Below, piece by piece: positions 1-6,536 of a DNA stretch of 17,661 bases. Source of the stretch: CAYWFP01 sp964457365 (GTDB lineage Bacteria > Planctomycetota > SZUA-567); NCBI GenBank assembly GCA_964457365.1, contig CAYWFP010000085.1, positions 1 through 17,661 of the forward strand, given 5' to 3'. Positions within the stretch are counted from its first letter, which is position 1; each line of letters begins with the position of its first letter. The notes beneath the pieces were generated by a model, which was not told the DNA's origin, did not search any database, and saw only the letters and a program-made list of their open reading frames with translations. The position numbers and the translations under genes are program-made.

Positions 1-184
1 CGATGCGGTTCTCGCCGAAGTCGCGCACGCCCAGTTCGTACAGCGCGCGCACCTCGTCGATGCCGACGGCCTTGGTCACCGCCACCAGCCGCACGTCCTC
101 CGCCGCCCGGCCGGAGCGCTCGGCCGCCGCGGCGATCCGCCCGCGCACCGCCTCCAGGTTCGCCGCCAGCCGCGAGGCGCTCAT
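1..184 (-). CDS. yggS: YggS/PLPBP-family pyridoxal-phosphate-binding protein, 3' part cut by window edge
   Basis: Only the first 61 codons lie in the window. The reading begins MSASRLAANLEAVRGRIAAA and continues through VRLVAVTK and the DFGENR segment, which are the N-terminal signatures of the YggS/PROSC family. The lysine at residue 38 in VAVTK matches the family's PLP-attaching lysine. Members bind PLP without a known catalytic turnover and act in vitamin B6 and amino-acid homeostasis in the cytosol. The ATG overlaps the nadA stop in an ATGA arrangement (4 nt overlap). A GAGG lies about 8 nt upstream, inside nadA, so the gene is probably translationally coupled to nadA and transcribed with it. 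Assignment is secure from the motifs; the rest of the protein is outside the window. Confidence 0.88.
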   Translation of the reverse strand, partial: MSASRLAANLEAVRGRIAAAAERSGRAAEDVRLVAVTKAVGIDEVRALYELGVRDFGENRI

Positions 185-1080
185 GCGGCGACCTCGAGCA
201 TCTTCTCGATCGGCCGGCGCGCCTTCTCGGCGATCTCCGCGGGCACGCTCACCGTCGGCGCCATCTCCTCGAGGCACCAGGCGATCTTCTCCACCGACGC
301 CAGCTTCATGTTCGGACAGTCGCCGACCGGCGTCGCCGGGTGGAACGTCTTCTCCGGGTTCTCCCGGCGCAACCGGTGCAGCAGCCCTACTTCCGTGCCG
401 ATGAGGAACTTCTCGCCGTCGCTCTCCCGGCACCACCGCAGGATCCCGGTCGTGCTGCCGACATAGTCGGCCAGCGCCAGCGCCTCGGGGCGGCACTCCG
501 GATGCATCGCCACCCGCGCCGCCGGATGCTTCGCCTTCTGCGCGGCGATCAACTCCGGCAGCATGCGCTCGTGCGTCGGGCAGTAGCCGTTCCACAGAAT
601 CAGCTCGCGCCCGGTCTCCTTCGCCACGTAGTGGCCGAGATTCCGGTCGGGAACGAAGAGGATCTCCCGCCCCCGCTCGACCGACTCGACCACCGCCACC
701 GCGTTGGCCGAGGTGCAGCAGATATCGCTCAACGCCTTCACCGCCGCGGAGGAGTTGACGTAGGTCACCACCACCGCCTCCGGGTGCTCCGCCTTCCACG
801 CCGCCAACTGCCGCACGGTGGCCATGTTCGCCATGGGACAGCCGGCGTGGGCGTCGGGCATCAGCACCGTCTTCTCCGGCGAGAGAATCGCCGCGGTCTC
901 GGCCATGAAATGCACGCCGCAGAAGACGATCACCGCCGCGTCCGTCGCCGCCGCCTGCCGGGAGAGGCCGAGACTGTCGCCGACGTAATCGGCGATCTCC
1001 TGCACCTCTGCGAGGGTATAGTTGTGCGCCAGGATGATGGCGTTGCGGGACGTGCGCAGAGCCAGAACCTGTTCGATCAG
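181..1080 (-). CDS. nadA: quinolinate synthase NadA with a non-canonical start codon
   Basis: NadA condenses iminoaspartate with dihydroxyacetone phosphate to make quinolinate, the first aromatic intermediate of NAD synthesis, using a [4Fe-4S] cluster. With the start placed at the CTG at 1080-1078 the protein is 299 aa. The three cluster cysteines then fall at 81 (AGCPMAN), 167 (GYCPTHE) and 255 (GDCPNMK), almost exactly as I recall for the 298-aa Thermotoga maritima enzyme, and the LAHNY motif starts at residue 17. No ATG, GTG or TTG exists in this frame between the upstream stop (1131-1129) and a GTG at 1005. The GTG at 1005 would remove the conserved IILAHNY segment. An AGGAGG sits at 1101-1096, 15 nt before the CTG and directly against an ATT codon. 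A consensus promoter lies upstream. No nadB or nadC is in the window. The family is certain; the exact start is inferred. Confidence 0.9.
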   Translation of the reverse strand: MIEQVLALRTSRNAIILAHNYTLAEVQEIADYVGDSLGLSRQAAATDAAVIVFCGVHFMAETAAILSPEKTVLMPDAHAGCPMANMATVRQLAAWKAEHPEAVVVTYVNSSAAVKALSDICCTSANAVAVVESVERGREILFVPDRNLGHYVAKETGRELILWNGYCPTHERMLPELIAAQKAKHPAARVAMHPECRPEALALADYVGSTTGILRWCRESDGEKFLIGTEVGLLHRLRRENPEKTFHPATPVGDCPNMKLASVEKIAWCLEEMAPTVSVPAEIAEKARRPIEKMLEVAA

Positions 1081-1118
1081 TCCGTTCGCTGCAATCCTCC
1101 TGTATTCGCAAAATGCAT
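1077..1118 (-). other. possible 13-codon leader ORF overlapping the nadA start
   Basis: The only ATG between the nadA promoter and the nadA body is at 1118-1116, in a different frame. It reads MHFANTGGLQRTD and stops at a TGA (1079-1077) that overlaps the presumed CTG start of nadA as CTGA. It contains the AGGAGG that could serve nadA, but has no clear ribosome-binding site of its own. It may be a coupled leader peptide, a programmed or assembly-derived frameshift joining this ATG to nadA, or chance. Confidence 0.25.
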
Positions 1119-1150
1119 CGCAAGAATGTTAACCCTTACGGGAATCGAAC

Positions 1151-1179
1151 ATTATAGCTCGCGTCCTCATGAATGTCAA
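1151..1179 (-). promoter_or_regulatory. sigma-70-type promoter of nadA-yggS
   Basis: On the minus strand a perfect TTGACA (1179-1174) is separated by 17 nt from a perfect TATAAT (1156-1151). The expected transcription start near 1144 gives a leader of about 64 nt before the presumed nadA start. Immediately upstream is the 10-bp palindrome CCATCGATGG (1180-1189) and then a second TTGACA (1198-1193). The palindrome touching the -35 element is a possible operator. Confidence 0.85.
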
Positions 1180-1302
1180 CCATCGATGGCGTTGTCAAGC
1201 GAATATCGTCGTCCGATAATCTCTTGCCGACAAACAGGTTAAGTCTTCGCGGACGCGGCACCGGGGCCTTGGCGGCAACGTGCTCGTAACATCCCGTTTC
1301 AC

Positions 1303-2058
1303 CTAGCTTTGCCAGATCGGCCGGGGCTGGAACGAGAGAAAGTCGCAGGCGGTCAGGTGATACGTCGTATCGCCTATCCGGCACCTGTCCGCCGCCACCG
1401 CGGCCCGGTCGAGCCCGTGAAGATGCCCGAAGACGCAGAGATCGACGCAAAACTCCTGCAGCAGCGCGGTAATCCGATTGGGTTGCGGCGTGGCCGAGAC
1501 CGGCGGATAATGCACCATGGCCACGCGCACCGCCGCGTCCGGATCGAGCCTGCTCAGGCTTGTGCGCAGCCGCTCGAGTTCGCGTTGGCGGATCTTCTCC
1601 GGGTCCGGACCGCCGCGCTTCCCGGCTCTGCGTTCGGTCTCCTCCGCTCCGTCCGCGGCATGAAGCTCCGCCCAGTCGATCGCGGGAAAGTCCCACAAGC
1701 GCGTGCCGCCGATGGTAACCGGCCCGAGCGTCACTGCGTCGTTCTGGATGAAATGCAGCCCGGCCGGCGCGACGGCGCGCACCTTGCCTATCCCCTGCCA
1801 CCAGTAGTCGTGGTTGCCCTTGACCAGCACCTTCCGCCCGGGAAGCGCGGCGAGCCACTCCAGGTCCGGCAGCGCCTCCTCGAGCTTCATCGCCCAGGAG
1901 ATATCGCCCGCGATCAGCACCGCGTCGTCCTCCCCGACCGTCGCCAGCCAGTGCGCGCGCAACCGCTCGGCATGGCGCTGCCAGCGCGGGCCGAAGACGT
2001 CCATCGGCTTGGGATTCGCGAACGAGAGGTGCGGGTCGCTGATGGCGAACAGACGCAT
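1303..2058 (-). CDS. calcineurin-like metallophosphoesterase (COG1768-type)
   Basis: This 251-aa cytosolic protein carries the full dinuclear metallophosphoesterase signature. It has D8-x-H10 (ISDPHLSF), GD near 51-52 (AGDISWAMKLEE), GNHD near 81-84 (VKGNHDYWW), a mid-domain VHYPP, and a C-terminal GHLHG. The PMDVFGP and SWAMKLEEA segments are typical of the COG1768 subgroup, whose substrate I do not know. The ATG at 2058 was chosen over an upstream start at 2094 because it begins directly at the conserved MRLFAISD strand. It also overlaps the stop of the dGTPase-like gene by one base (TGATG), implying translational coupling. It is the last gene of the HIT-dgt-phosphoesterase operon. No clear Shine-Dalgarno sequence precedes it. 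Stop is TAG. Confidence 0.88.
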   Translation of the reverse strand: MRLFAISDPHLSFANPKPMDVFGPRWQRHAERLRAHWLATVGEDDAVLIAGDISWAMKLEEALPDLEWLAALPGRKVLVKGNHDYWWQGIGKVRAVAPAGLHFIQNDAVTLGPVTIGGTRLWDFPAIDWAELHAADGAEETERRAGKRGGPDPEKIRQRELERLRTSLSRLDPDAAVRVAMVHYPPVSATPQPNRITALLQEFCVDLCVFGHLHGLDRAAVAADRCRIGDTTYHLTACDFLSFQPRPIWQS

Positions 2059-3197
2059 CAGAAATGCTCGAACGGGTGAAAGAGGTTGCGGCACTCCTGC
2101 TCGGCGTAGCGGTCGGTCATGCCCGCGACGTAGTCGCAGACCGCGCGCTCGCGGCCGAACTCGGCGACGCGCTGCTGGTGTTCCTCCGGCAGCAGCACCG
2201 GATCGCCCGCGTAGGCGTTGAAGAGCTCGCGCAGGAAACGCTGAGCCTTCCTCGCCATGCGCAGAATGCGGTGATGGCGGTAGAAGCGCTCCATCAGAAA
2301 CTGCTCGAGCTCGCGCTTGAGCGGCGCCACCTTCGCCGACGGGGCGATCAGCATCGCGCGGCTGGCGCGGACGTCGGCGATAGTCTCGATGCCGCCGGCC
2401 GCCAGTCGTTCCCGCGCGGCGTCGATGACGTCGGTCACCAGCAGATTGATCAGGCTGCGCACGCCTGCGGCGCGCCGCATCTCCGCGGGCAGCGTATCGT
2501 ACGTCTCGCCGCAGGCCTCGATGGCCAGGCGCCAGAGCGTCATCTCGCGCAGCTCCTCCTCGCGCAGGATCCCCGAGGAGAGGCCGTCGTCGATGTCGTG
2601 GTTGTCGTAGGCGATCTCGTCGGCGACGATGGTCGTCTGCACCTCCAGCAGGATCCCCTCCTCGCGCTGGAACTCCGGCGGCACCGCGGGAAAGTCGTGC
2701 CGCGTGCTGTGCCGCACGAACGCCTCGCGCACCTCGTAGCTGAGATTCAGCCCCGGAAATGCCGGGTAGCGCCGTTCGAGCTCGTCCACCACGCGCAACC
2801 CCTGCTGGTTGTGCTCGAAGCCGCCATGCTCGTGCATCAGCCGCGCCAGCACGTCCTCGCCGCAGTGGCCGAAAGGGGTATGCCCCAGGTCGTGCGCCAG
2901 GGCGATGGCCTCGGTCAGGTCCTCGTTGAGCGCCAGCGCGCGGGCGATGGTGCGCGAAATCTGCGCCACCTCCAGCGTATGTGTCAGGCGCGTGCGGTAG
3001 TGGTCGCCCTCGTGGTTGACGAAGACCTGGGTCTTGTACTCCAGCCGGCGGAACGCGGTGCAGTGGATGATGCGGTCGCGGTCGCGCTGGTAGAGCGGCC
3101 GGAACGGGTGGTCGGGCTCCGCGTGCGCGCGGCCGCGGCTGGCGGCGCTGACCATCGCGTACGGCGCGAGGCGTTCTTCATACGGATGCTGCGACAT
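2058..3197 (-). CDS. dgt: dGTP triphosphohydrolase-like HD-domain protein
   Basis: The 379-aa product matches the Dgt family, which hydrolyses dNTPs to deoxynucleoside plus triphosphate. An N-terminal segment with FRRLEYKTQVF (about 49-59) is followed by the HD metal-binding residues: H73 in RLTHTLEVAQ, H102-D103 in AHDLGHTPFGH, and FEHNQQ near 127-132. C-terminal helical regions complete the usual length for the shorter dGTPase-like subfamily. It may act on dNTPs other than dGTP; specificity cannot be read from the sequence. The ATG at 3197 lies 12 nt after the HIT gene stop, and its stop overlaps the next gene's ATG, so this is the middle gene of an operon. The ribosome-binding site is weak. 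Confidence 0.92.
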   Translation of the reverse strand: MSQHPYEERLAPYAMVSAASRGRAHAEPDHPFRPLYQRDRDRIIHCTAFRRLEYKTQVFVNHEGDHYRTRLTHTLEVAQISRTIARALALNEDLTEAIALAHDLGHTPFGHCGEDVLARLMHEHGGFEHNQQGLRVVDELERRYPAFPGLNLSYEVREAFVRHSTRHDFPAVPPEFQREEGILLEVQTTIVADEIAYDNHDIDDGLSSGILREEELREMTLWRLAIEACGETYDTLPAEMRRAAGVRSLINLLVTDVIDAARERLAAGGIETIADVRASRAMLIAPSAKVAPLKRELEQFLMERFYRHHRILRMARKAQRFLRELFNAYAGDPVLLPEEHQQRVAEFGRERAVCDYVAGMTDRYAEQECRNLFHPFEHF

Positions 3198-3209
3198 GCT
3201 GTCCAGACG

Positions 3210-3704
3210 TTACAGGCCGCGCGCCTCGAACCCGGGGCGGAGTTGCGCGTAGCATTCCTCGAGGTACTGCGGCATCACCTTGGTCTCGCCGAGGACGGGC
3301 ATGAAGTTGGTGTCGCCCTCCCAGCGCGGCACGATGTGGATATGCAGGTGGTCGAGCACTCCCGCCCCGCCGCAATGGCCCTGGTTGATCCCGATATTGA
3401 AGCCGCCGGGATTCATCGCGTCCTGGATGACCTGCTTGCAGGTCACCGTCAGCCGCCAGAGCTCCGCGGCCTCCGCCTCGCTCATCTCTTCGATCCGCCC
3501 GGCGTGCCGTATCGGGGCGATCATGAGGTGGCCGTTGTTGTAGGGAAACCGGTTCATGATGACCAGCGCCGCCTCGCCGCGCGCGAGCAGCAGGTGCCCC
3601 GCCTCGCTGCCGACGTCCGCCCACGCCTGGCAGAAGAAACACCCCGGCTCCTCGCCGCCGTCCTTGATGTACGCGAGGCGCCACGGCGCCCAGAGGTTCC
3701 GCAT
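3210..3704 (-). CDS. HIT-family nucleotide hydrolase/transferase
   Basis: A 164-aa histidine-triad protein. The catalytic triad motif is H119-L-H-I-H123 in DHLHIHIVPRW, with a QGHCGGAGV segment just before it as in Ap4A-phosphorylase-like HIT proteins. The N-terminal CFFC (C22, C25) matches the cysteine pair of the zinc site in many bacterial members. The start MRNLWAPWRLAYI is highly typical of the family. Members cleave nucleoside phosphoramidates or dinucleoside polyphosphates in the cytosol; the substrate here is not determined. The ATG at 3704 is preceded by GAGGAG at 6 nt. A strong promoter lies just upstream, making this the first gene of the operon with dgt and the phosphoesterase. 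Confidence 0.92.
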   Translation of the reverse strand: MRNLWAPWRLAYIKDGGEEPGCFFCQAWADVGSEAGHLLLARGEAALVIMNRFPYNNGHLMIAPIRHAGRIEEMSEAEAAELWRLTVTCKQVIQDAMNPGGFNIGINQGHCGGAGVLDHLHIHIVPRWEGDTNFMPVLGETKVMPQYLEECYAQLRPGFEARGL

Positions 3705-3724
3705 CGCGATTCTCCTCGCGCCGC

Positions 3725-3753
3725 AGGATAGGAGTTCGCATTGTCGCTGTCAA
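3725..3753 (-). promoter_or_regulatory. promoter of the HIT-dgt-phosphoesterase operon
   Basis: Minus-strand TTGACA (3753-3748), 17-nt spacer, TATCCT (3730-3725). The predicted start near 3718 leaves a short leader of about 14 nt containing the GAGGAG ribosome-binding site. A GC-rich imperfect hairpin followed by TTTCCTT overlaps and precedes the -35 (about 3753-3790) and could end the RNase HII-like transcript, but its T tract is interrupted. Confidence 0.75.
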
Positions 3754-3812
3754 GGAAAGGCGTCTCGCGCGGCGGCCGGGACGCGCGCCGGATCGCCCGG
3801 GGCGACACGGCC

Positions 3813-4763
3813 CTATCTGGCCCGCACCAGGAGCGCGCGCGGCACCTTCTCCTTCACGAGGACCGCCGCCACCGCGTCGAGAAAGCGCGGCGCGTCGCCG
3901 TGGTAGCCGGCGGTGGGCCGCAGGTCCTTCACGCGCGCGGCGAAGTAGCCGTTCAGGTCGTGCATGAACCGCTCGCGCAGGTACTTCGCCACCATGCTCG
4001 CCAGCGCGGTGCAGAAGCTTTCGCCGTCGGCGCGCGGCCGGAAGACGATTCGAATCTCGCGCCCGTTCTCCGCCAGGACGTACTCCGAGTGTTCCGCGCC
4101 CTCGCGCACCGTCCGCGGCCAGCAGGTCGGGAAGCAGTCGACCAGCAGCGGGCCGTACCGGTTCCGCCCGCCGAGTTTGTCCACCACGATGCGGATCGTC
4201 TCCGCCGGGAACGCCGCCGCCAACCCGCGGACGTGGCGCTTCACCCCGATTCCGAGGACGTCGGCCTTGTTCAAGCCTTCGGCGAAGCGGTCGTTCATCC
4301 AGCCCTCGCTCAGCACCGTCGCGCGGCACCACGCCGGTTCGAGGCCGTCTCCGGCCGGGGCGAAACAGCCGCCGGGCGTCCAGTCCGGACAATGCTCCGG
4401 CAGCGCCCAGCCGGCGTTGGCATACCACGGATGCCGCGCGAGGTCGCTTGCGACATCGCCGTCGCCGAGCAGCGCCAGCAGCGCCGCTCGCGTCAGCGTC
4501 CGTGGCAGCGCGTCGCAGGTGTGCAGGAATTCCAGCAGCGCCTGCTCGAGCCCGCCCAGCCCGACGCTCTTCAGCGCGACCTTACTGTCGGCCACGAGCA
4601 GGCGTCCGTCGCGATTCTTGGCCGCACGGCAGACGCGTTTGTGCCAGAGCCGCCACGGTGCGTCGGCAGGGAGGTCCTCGGCCGTGCGCACCGCGGCGCA
4701 ACCGACGACCAGCGGCCCCAGCGCCGGCCCCAGCCCGGCCTCGTCGATACCGGCGAGAATCAC
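3813..4763 (-). CDS. enlarged RNase HII-like protein
   Basis: The 316-aa product opens with MILAGIDEAGLGPALGPLVV, the RNase HII metal-site signature with D7 and E8. LLVADSK (about 55-61) resembles the family's DSK element. The remaining acidic residues appear as D195 in RIVVDKLGG and D246 in PRADGESF, followed by ALASMVAKYLRERF, the usual ASxxAKxxRD-like helix. The catalytic set is therefore intact. The protein is about 100 residues longer than a standard RNase HII, because of extra sequence between roughly residues 60 and 190. The predicted role is cleavage of RNA in RNA:DNA hybrids, but the insert may change specificity, so no rnhB symbol is given. Translation starts at GTG 4763, with GGAG 6 nt upstream, and overlaps the IspH-UbiA stop (GTGA), implying coupling. 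Confidence 0.8.
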   Translation of the reverse strand: MILAGIDEAGLGPALGPLVVGCAAVRTAEDLPADAPWRLWHKRVCRAAKNRDGRLLVADSKVALKSVGLGGLEQALLEFLHTCDALPRTLTRAALLALLGDGDVASDLARHPWYANAGWALPEHCPDWTPGGCFAPAGDGLEPAWCRATVLSEGWMNDRFAEGLNKADVLGIGVKRHVRGLAAAFPAETIRIVVDKLGGRNRYGPLLVDCFPTCWPRTVREGAEHSEYVLAENGREIRIVFRPRADGESFCTALASMVAKYLRERFMHDLNGYFAARVKDLRPTAGYHGDAPRFLDAVAAVLVKEKVPRALLVRAR

Positions 4764-6469
4764 GGCCAACTCCACGCCAGCGACGCCAGCCCCGTCGCCA
4801 GGAGCTGCCCGTCGGCGACCAGTTGGCAATGCACGTCGCCGCGGAAATGCGCGCGCACCAGCATGTAGATGGCGATGCCGCCGTAGACGGGCACGATCAG
4901 CAGCGCGAAGGCGAAGGCGCGGTCGGTCCCGAGGCCGACGAACCCCAGTCCCAGCAGCAAAGCCGCCACCAGACACTCGACGACGTAGAGCAGCAGGATC
5001 GCGCGTCTGCGCCCCAGCAGCACCGGCAGCGTCTCGATGCCGATGAGCCGGTCGCCCTCGATATCGCGCAGGTCCAGCATGTTCGTCTTGGCCAGCAGGA
5101 CGAGAAAGACCACCGCGCCGACGTAGAACGCCGACGACGACGCGATCGTCGTTACGCTCGAGAAGACGCAGGCGCCGATGACGACGCAGGTCCACGCCAG
5201 CGCCACCAGCACGTCCTTCGAGGCCGGCACGTCGCGCATGCGCCGGAAACGGAAACGTTTCGGCAACAGCGGCACCGCGTACAGCACCGCCGCCGCGTGC
5301 GCGATCAGCATCAGCATCAGCATGCGCCAGTCGATGCGCCAGACCAGCACCGCGCTCGCCACCGCCGCGACCAGCGCCGCCGGCACCAGCACGTGCCGGT
5401 ACTGGGCGAAGAAGCGGTCGTCCTGCACCAGCGCCGCCTGCTTCTCCGGCGCGCCGCGGCGGTTGATGGTGTAGGCGACGAAGACGTAGGCGGCGATGGA
5501 GACGGGCGCCTCCCACGCGCGCGGCCGGACCTGCAGCAGCGTCGCCACCGCGTGACAGAGCGCCGCCGCGCCGATACTGGTCAGCACCCGCGCGCGCGCC
5601 AGGAAACCGACCGCGCGCTTGAATTTGCCGGTGAAGCTCGTATCGAACGACTCGAGCCGCTCGATCACCGACTGGGTCATCCATCCGGGCGTGCTCGCGC
5701 CGGCGGTCACCCCGACCGCCGAGACCCCGGCGAAGTCCTCGGCGCGCAACTCCTCGGCCGTCTCCACGTGGATCGCCTTCTTGCCGCAGTCGCGGCCGAT
5801 ATCAGCCAGCCGCCGCGTGTTGGCGCTCTCGCGACCGCCGACGACGACCATCACGTCGACCAGCTTGGCGATGGCCAGCGCCTCCTCCTGCCGCTTCTCC
5901 GTCGCGCGGCAGATGGTGTCGTGGATCTCCGCGTCGGCCAGCCGCCGCGCGAGCGCGTGGCCGATCTCGGCGAAAAGGCTCTGCCGGAACGTCGTCTGCG
6001 CGATCACCGTGGCCGGCGCGCCCGCGGGCACGGCCGCGGCGTCGGCGACCGTGCGAACGTGATGCACCGGCGTGGTGGCGCAGCCGGCAAGCCCCTCCAC
6101 CTCCGGATGTTCCGGGTCGCCGATGATGACGATGTGCCGCCCCGCCTCCGAAGCCCTGGCAATCAGGTTCTGGCTGGCCACCACGTGCGGGCAGGTCGCA
6201 TCGACGATGCGCGCCCCGCTCTCTGCCAGCTTCGTCCGCTCCGCCGGCGCCAATCCGTGCGCGCGGATGATGACGGTGCCGCTCTCGGGCACTTCCGCGC
6301 CGGCCTGCACGCCGCGCGATTCCAGCAGCGCCACCGCCTGTGGGTTGTGGATGATCGGACCGAGGGTGTGGACGGCCGTGTCGCGTTCGCCGGCGGCGTC
6401 GACGGCGATCTCCATCGCCCGGCGCACCCCCATGCAGAAACCGGCGGTACGGGCCAGCAGGATCTTCAT
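4760..6469 (-). CDS. ispH: IspH (LytB) fused to a UbiA-like membrane domain
   Basis: Residues 1 to about 285 are a complete 4-hydroxy-3-methylbut-2-enyl diphosphate reductase, the last enzyme of the MEP isoprenoid pathway. Cluster cysteines are C12 (GFCMGV), C93 (ATCPHV) and C187 (DTICRAT). H41 (IIHNPQ), H121 and E123 (EHPEVEG), the SANTRRL loop and GVTAGAST are present. Residues 295-569 are a hydrophobic multi-helix domain with a UbiA-type second motif, D466-L-R-D469-I-E-G-D473 followed by TLPVLLG. The first UbiA motif (NDxxD) is not visible; YTIN at 333-336 occupies its place without an Asp. There is no stop or start between the halves, so the fusion is real in this assembly. ATG 6469 was preferred over TTG 6481. 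It lies 10 nt after the T tract of a terminator and has no strong ribosome-binding site. Confidence 0.88.
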   Translation of the reverse strand: MKILLARTAGFCMGVRRAMEIAVDAAGERDTAVHTLGPIIHNPQAVALLESRGVQAGAEVPESGTVIIRAHGLAPAERTKLAESGARIVDATCPHVVASQNLIARASEAGRHIVIIGDPEHPEVEGLAGCATTPVHHVRTVADAAAVPAGAPATVIAQTTFRQSLFAEIGHALARRLADAEIHDTICRATEKRQEEALAIAKLVDVMVVVGGRESANTRRLADIGRDCGKKAIHVETAEELRAEDFAGVSAVGVTAGASTPGWMTQSVIERLESFDTSFTGKFKRAVGFLARARVLTSIGAAALCHAVATLLQVRPRAWEAPVSIAAYVFVAYTINRRGAPEKQAALVQDDRFFAQYRHVLVPAALVAAVASAVLVWRIDWRMLMLMLIAHAAAVLYAVPLLPKRFRFRRMRDVPASKDVLVALAWTCVVIGACVFSSVTTIASSSAFYVGAVVFLVLLAKTNMLDLRDIEGDRLIGIETLPVLLGRRRAILLLYVVECLVAALLLGLGFVGLGTDRAFAFALLIVPVYGGIAIYMLVRAHFRGDVHCQLVADGQLLATGLASLAWSWP

Positions 6470-6479
6470 GCGCGCTCGC

Positions 6480-6510
6480 AAAAAAAAGACCGGGCGGCGG
6501 TCGCCCGCCC
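6480..6510 (-). terminator. intrinsic terminator between the DHH gene and ispH
   Basis: On the minus strand the stem arms GGGCGG and CCGCCC (6510-6505 and 6497-6492) enclose a 7-nt loop; an alternative GGCGG/CCGCC stem closes a GCGA tetraloop. CCGGTC follows and then an uninterrupted run of eight T (6487-6480). It begins 26 nt after the DHH stop and ends 10 nt before the ispH ATG. Confidence 0.8.
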
Positions 6511-6536
6511 CCCGGCCGTCGTCGGTGGCGTCCGCG

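Noticed and set aside
1136..1858. Minus-strand frame extending from inside the phosphoesterase gene across the nadA promoter
   Set aside because: It overlaps the metallophosphoesterase in a different frame and contains the nadA promoter. There is no domain or ribosome-binding site to support it.
3813..5684. A single long protein joining sequence antiparallel in frame to IspH-UbiA with the RNase HII-like protein
   Set aside because: The portion upstream of 4763 is an out-of-frame shadow of IspH-UbiA. The RNase HII-like signature begins at GTG 4763, with its own ribosome-binding site and a GTGA overlap.
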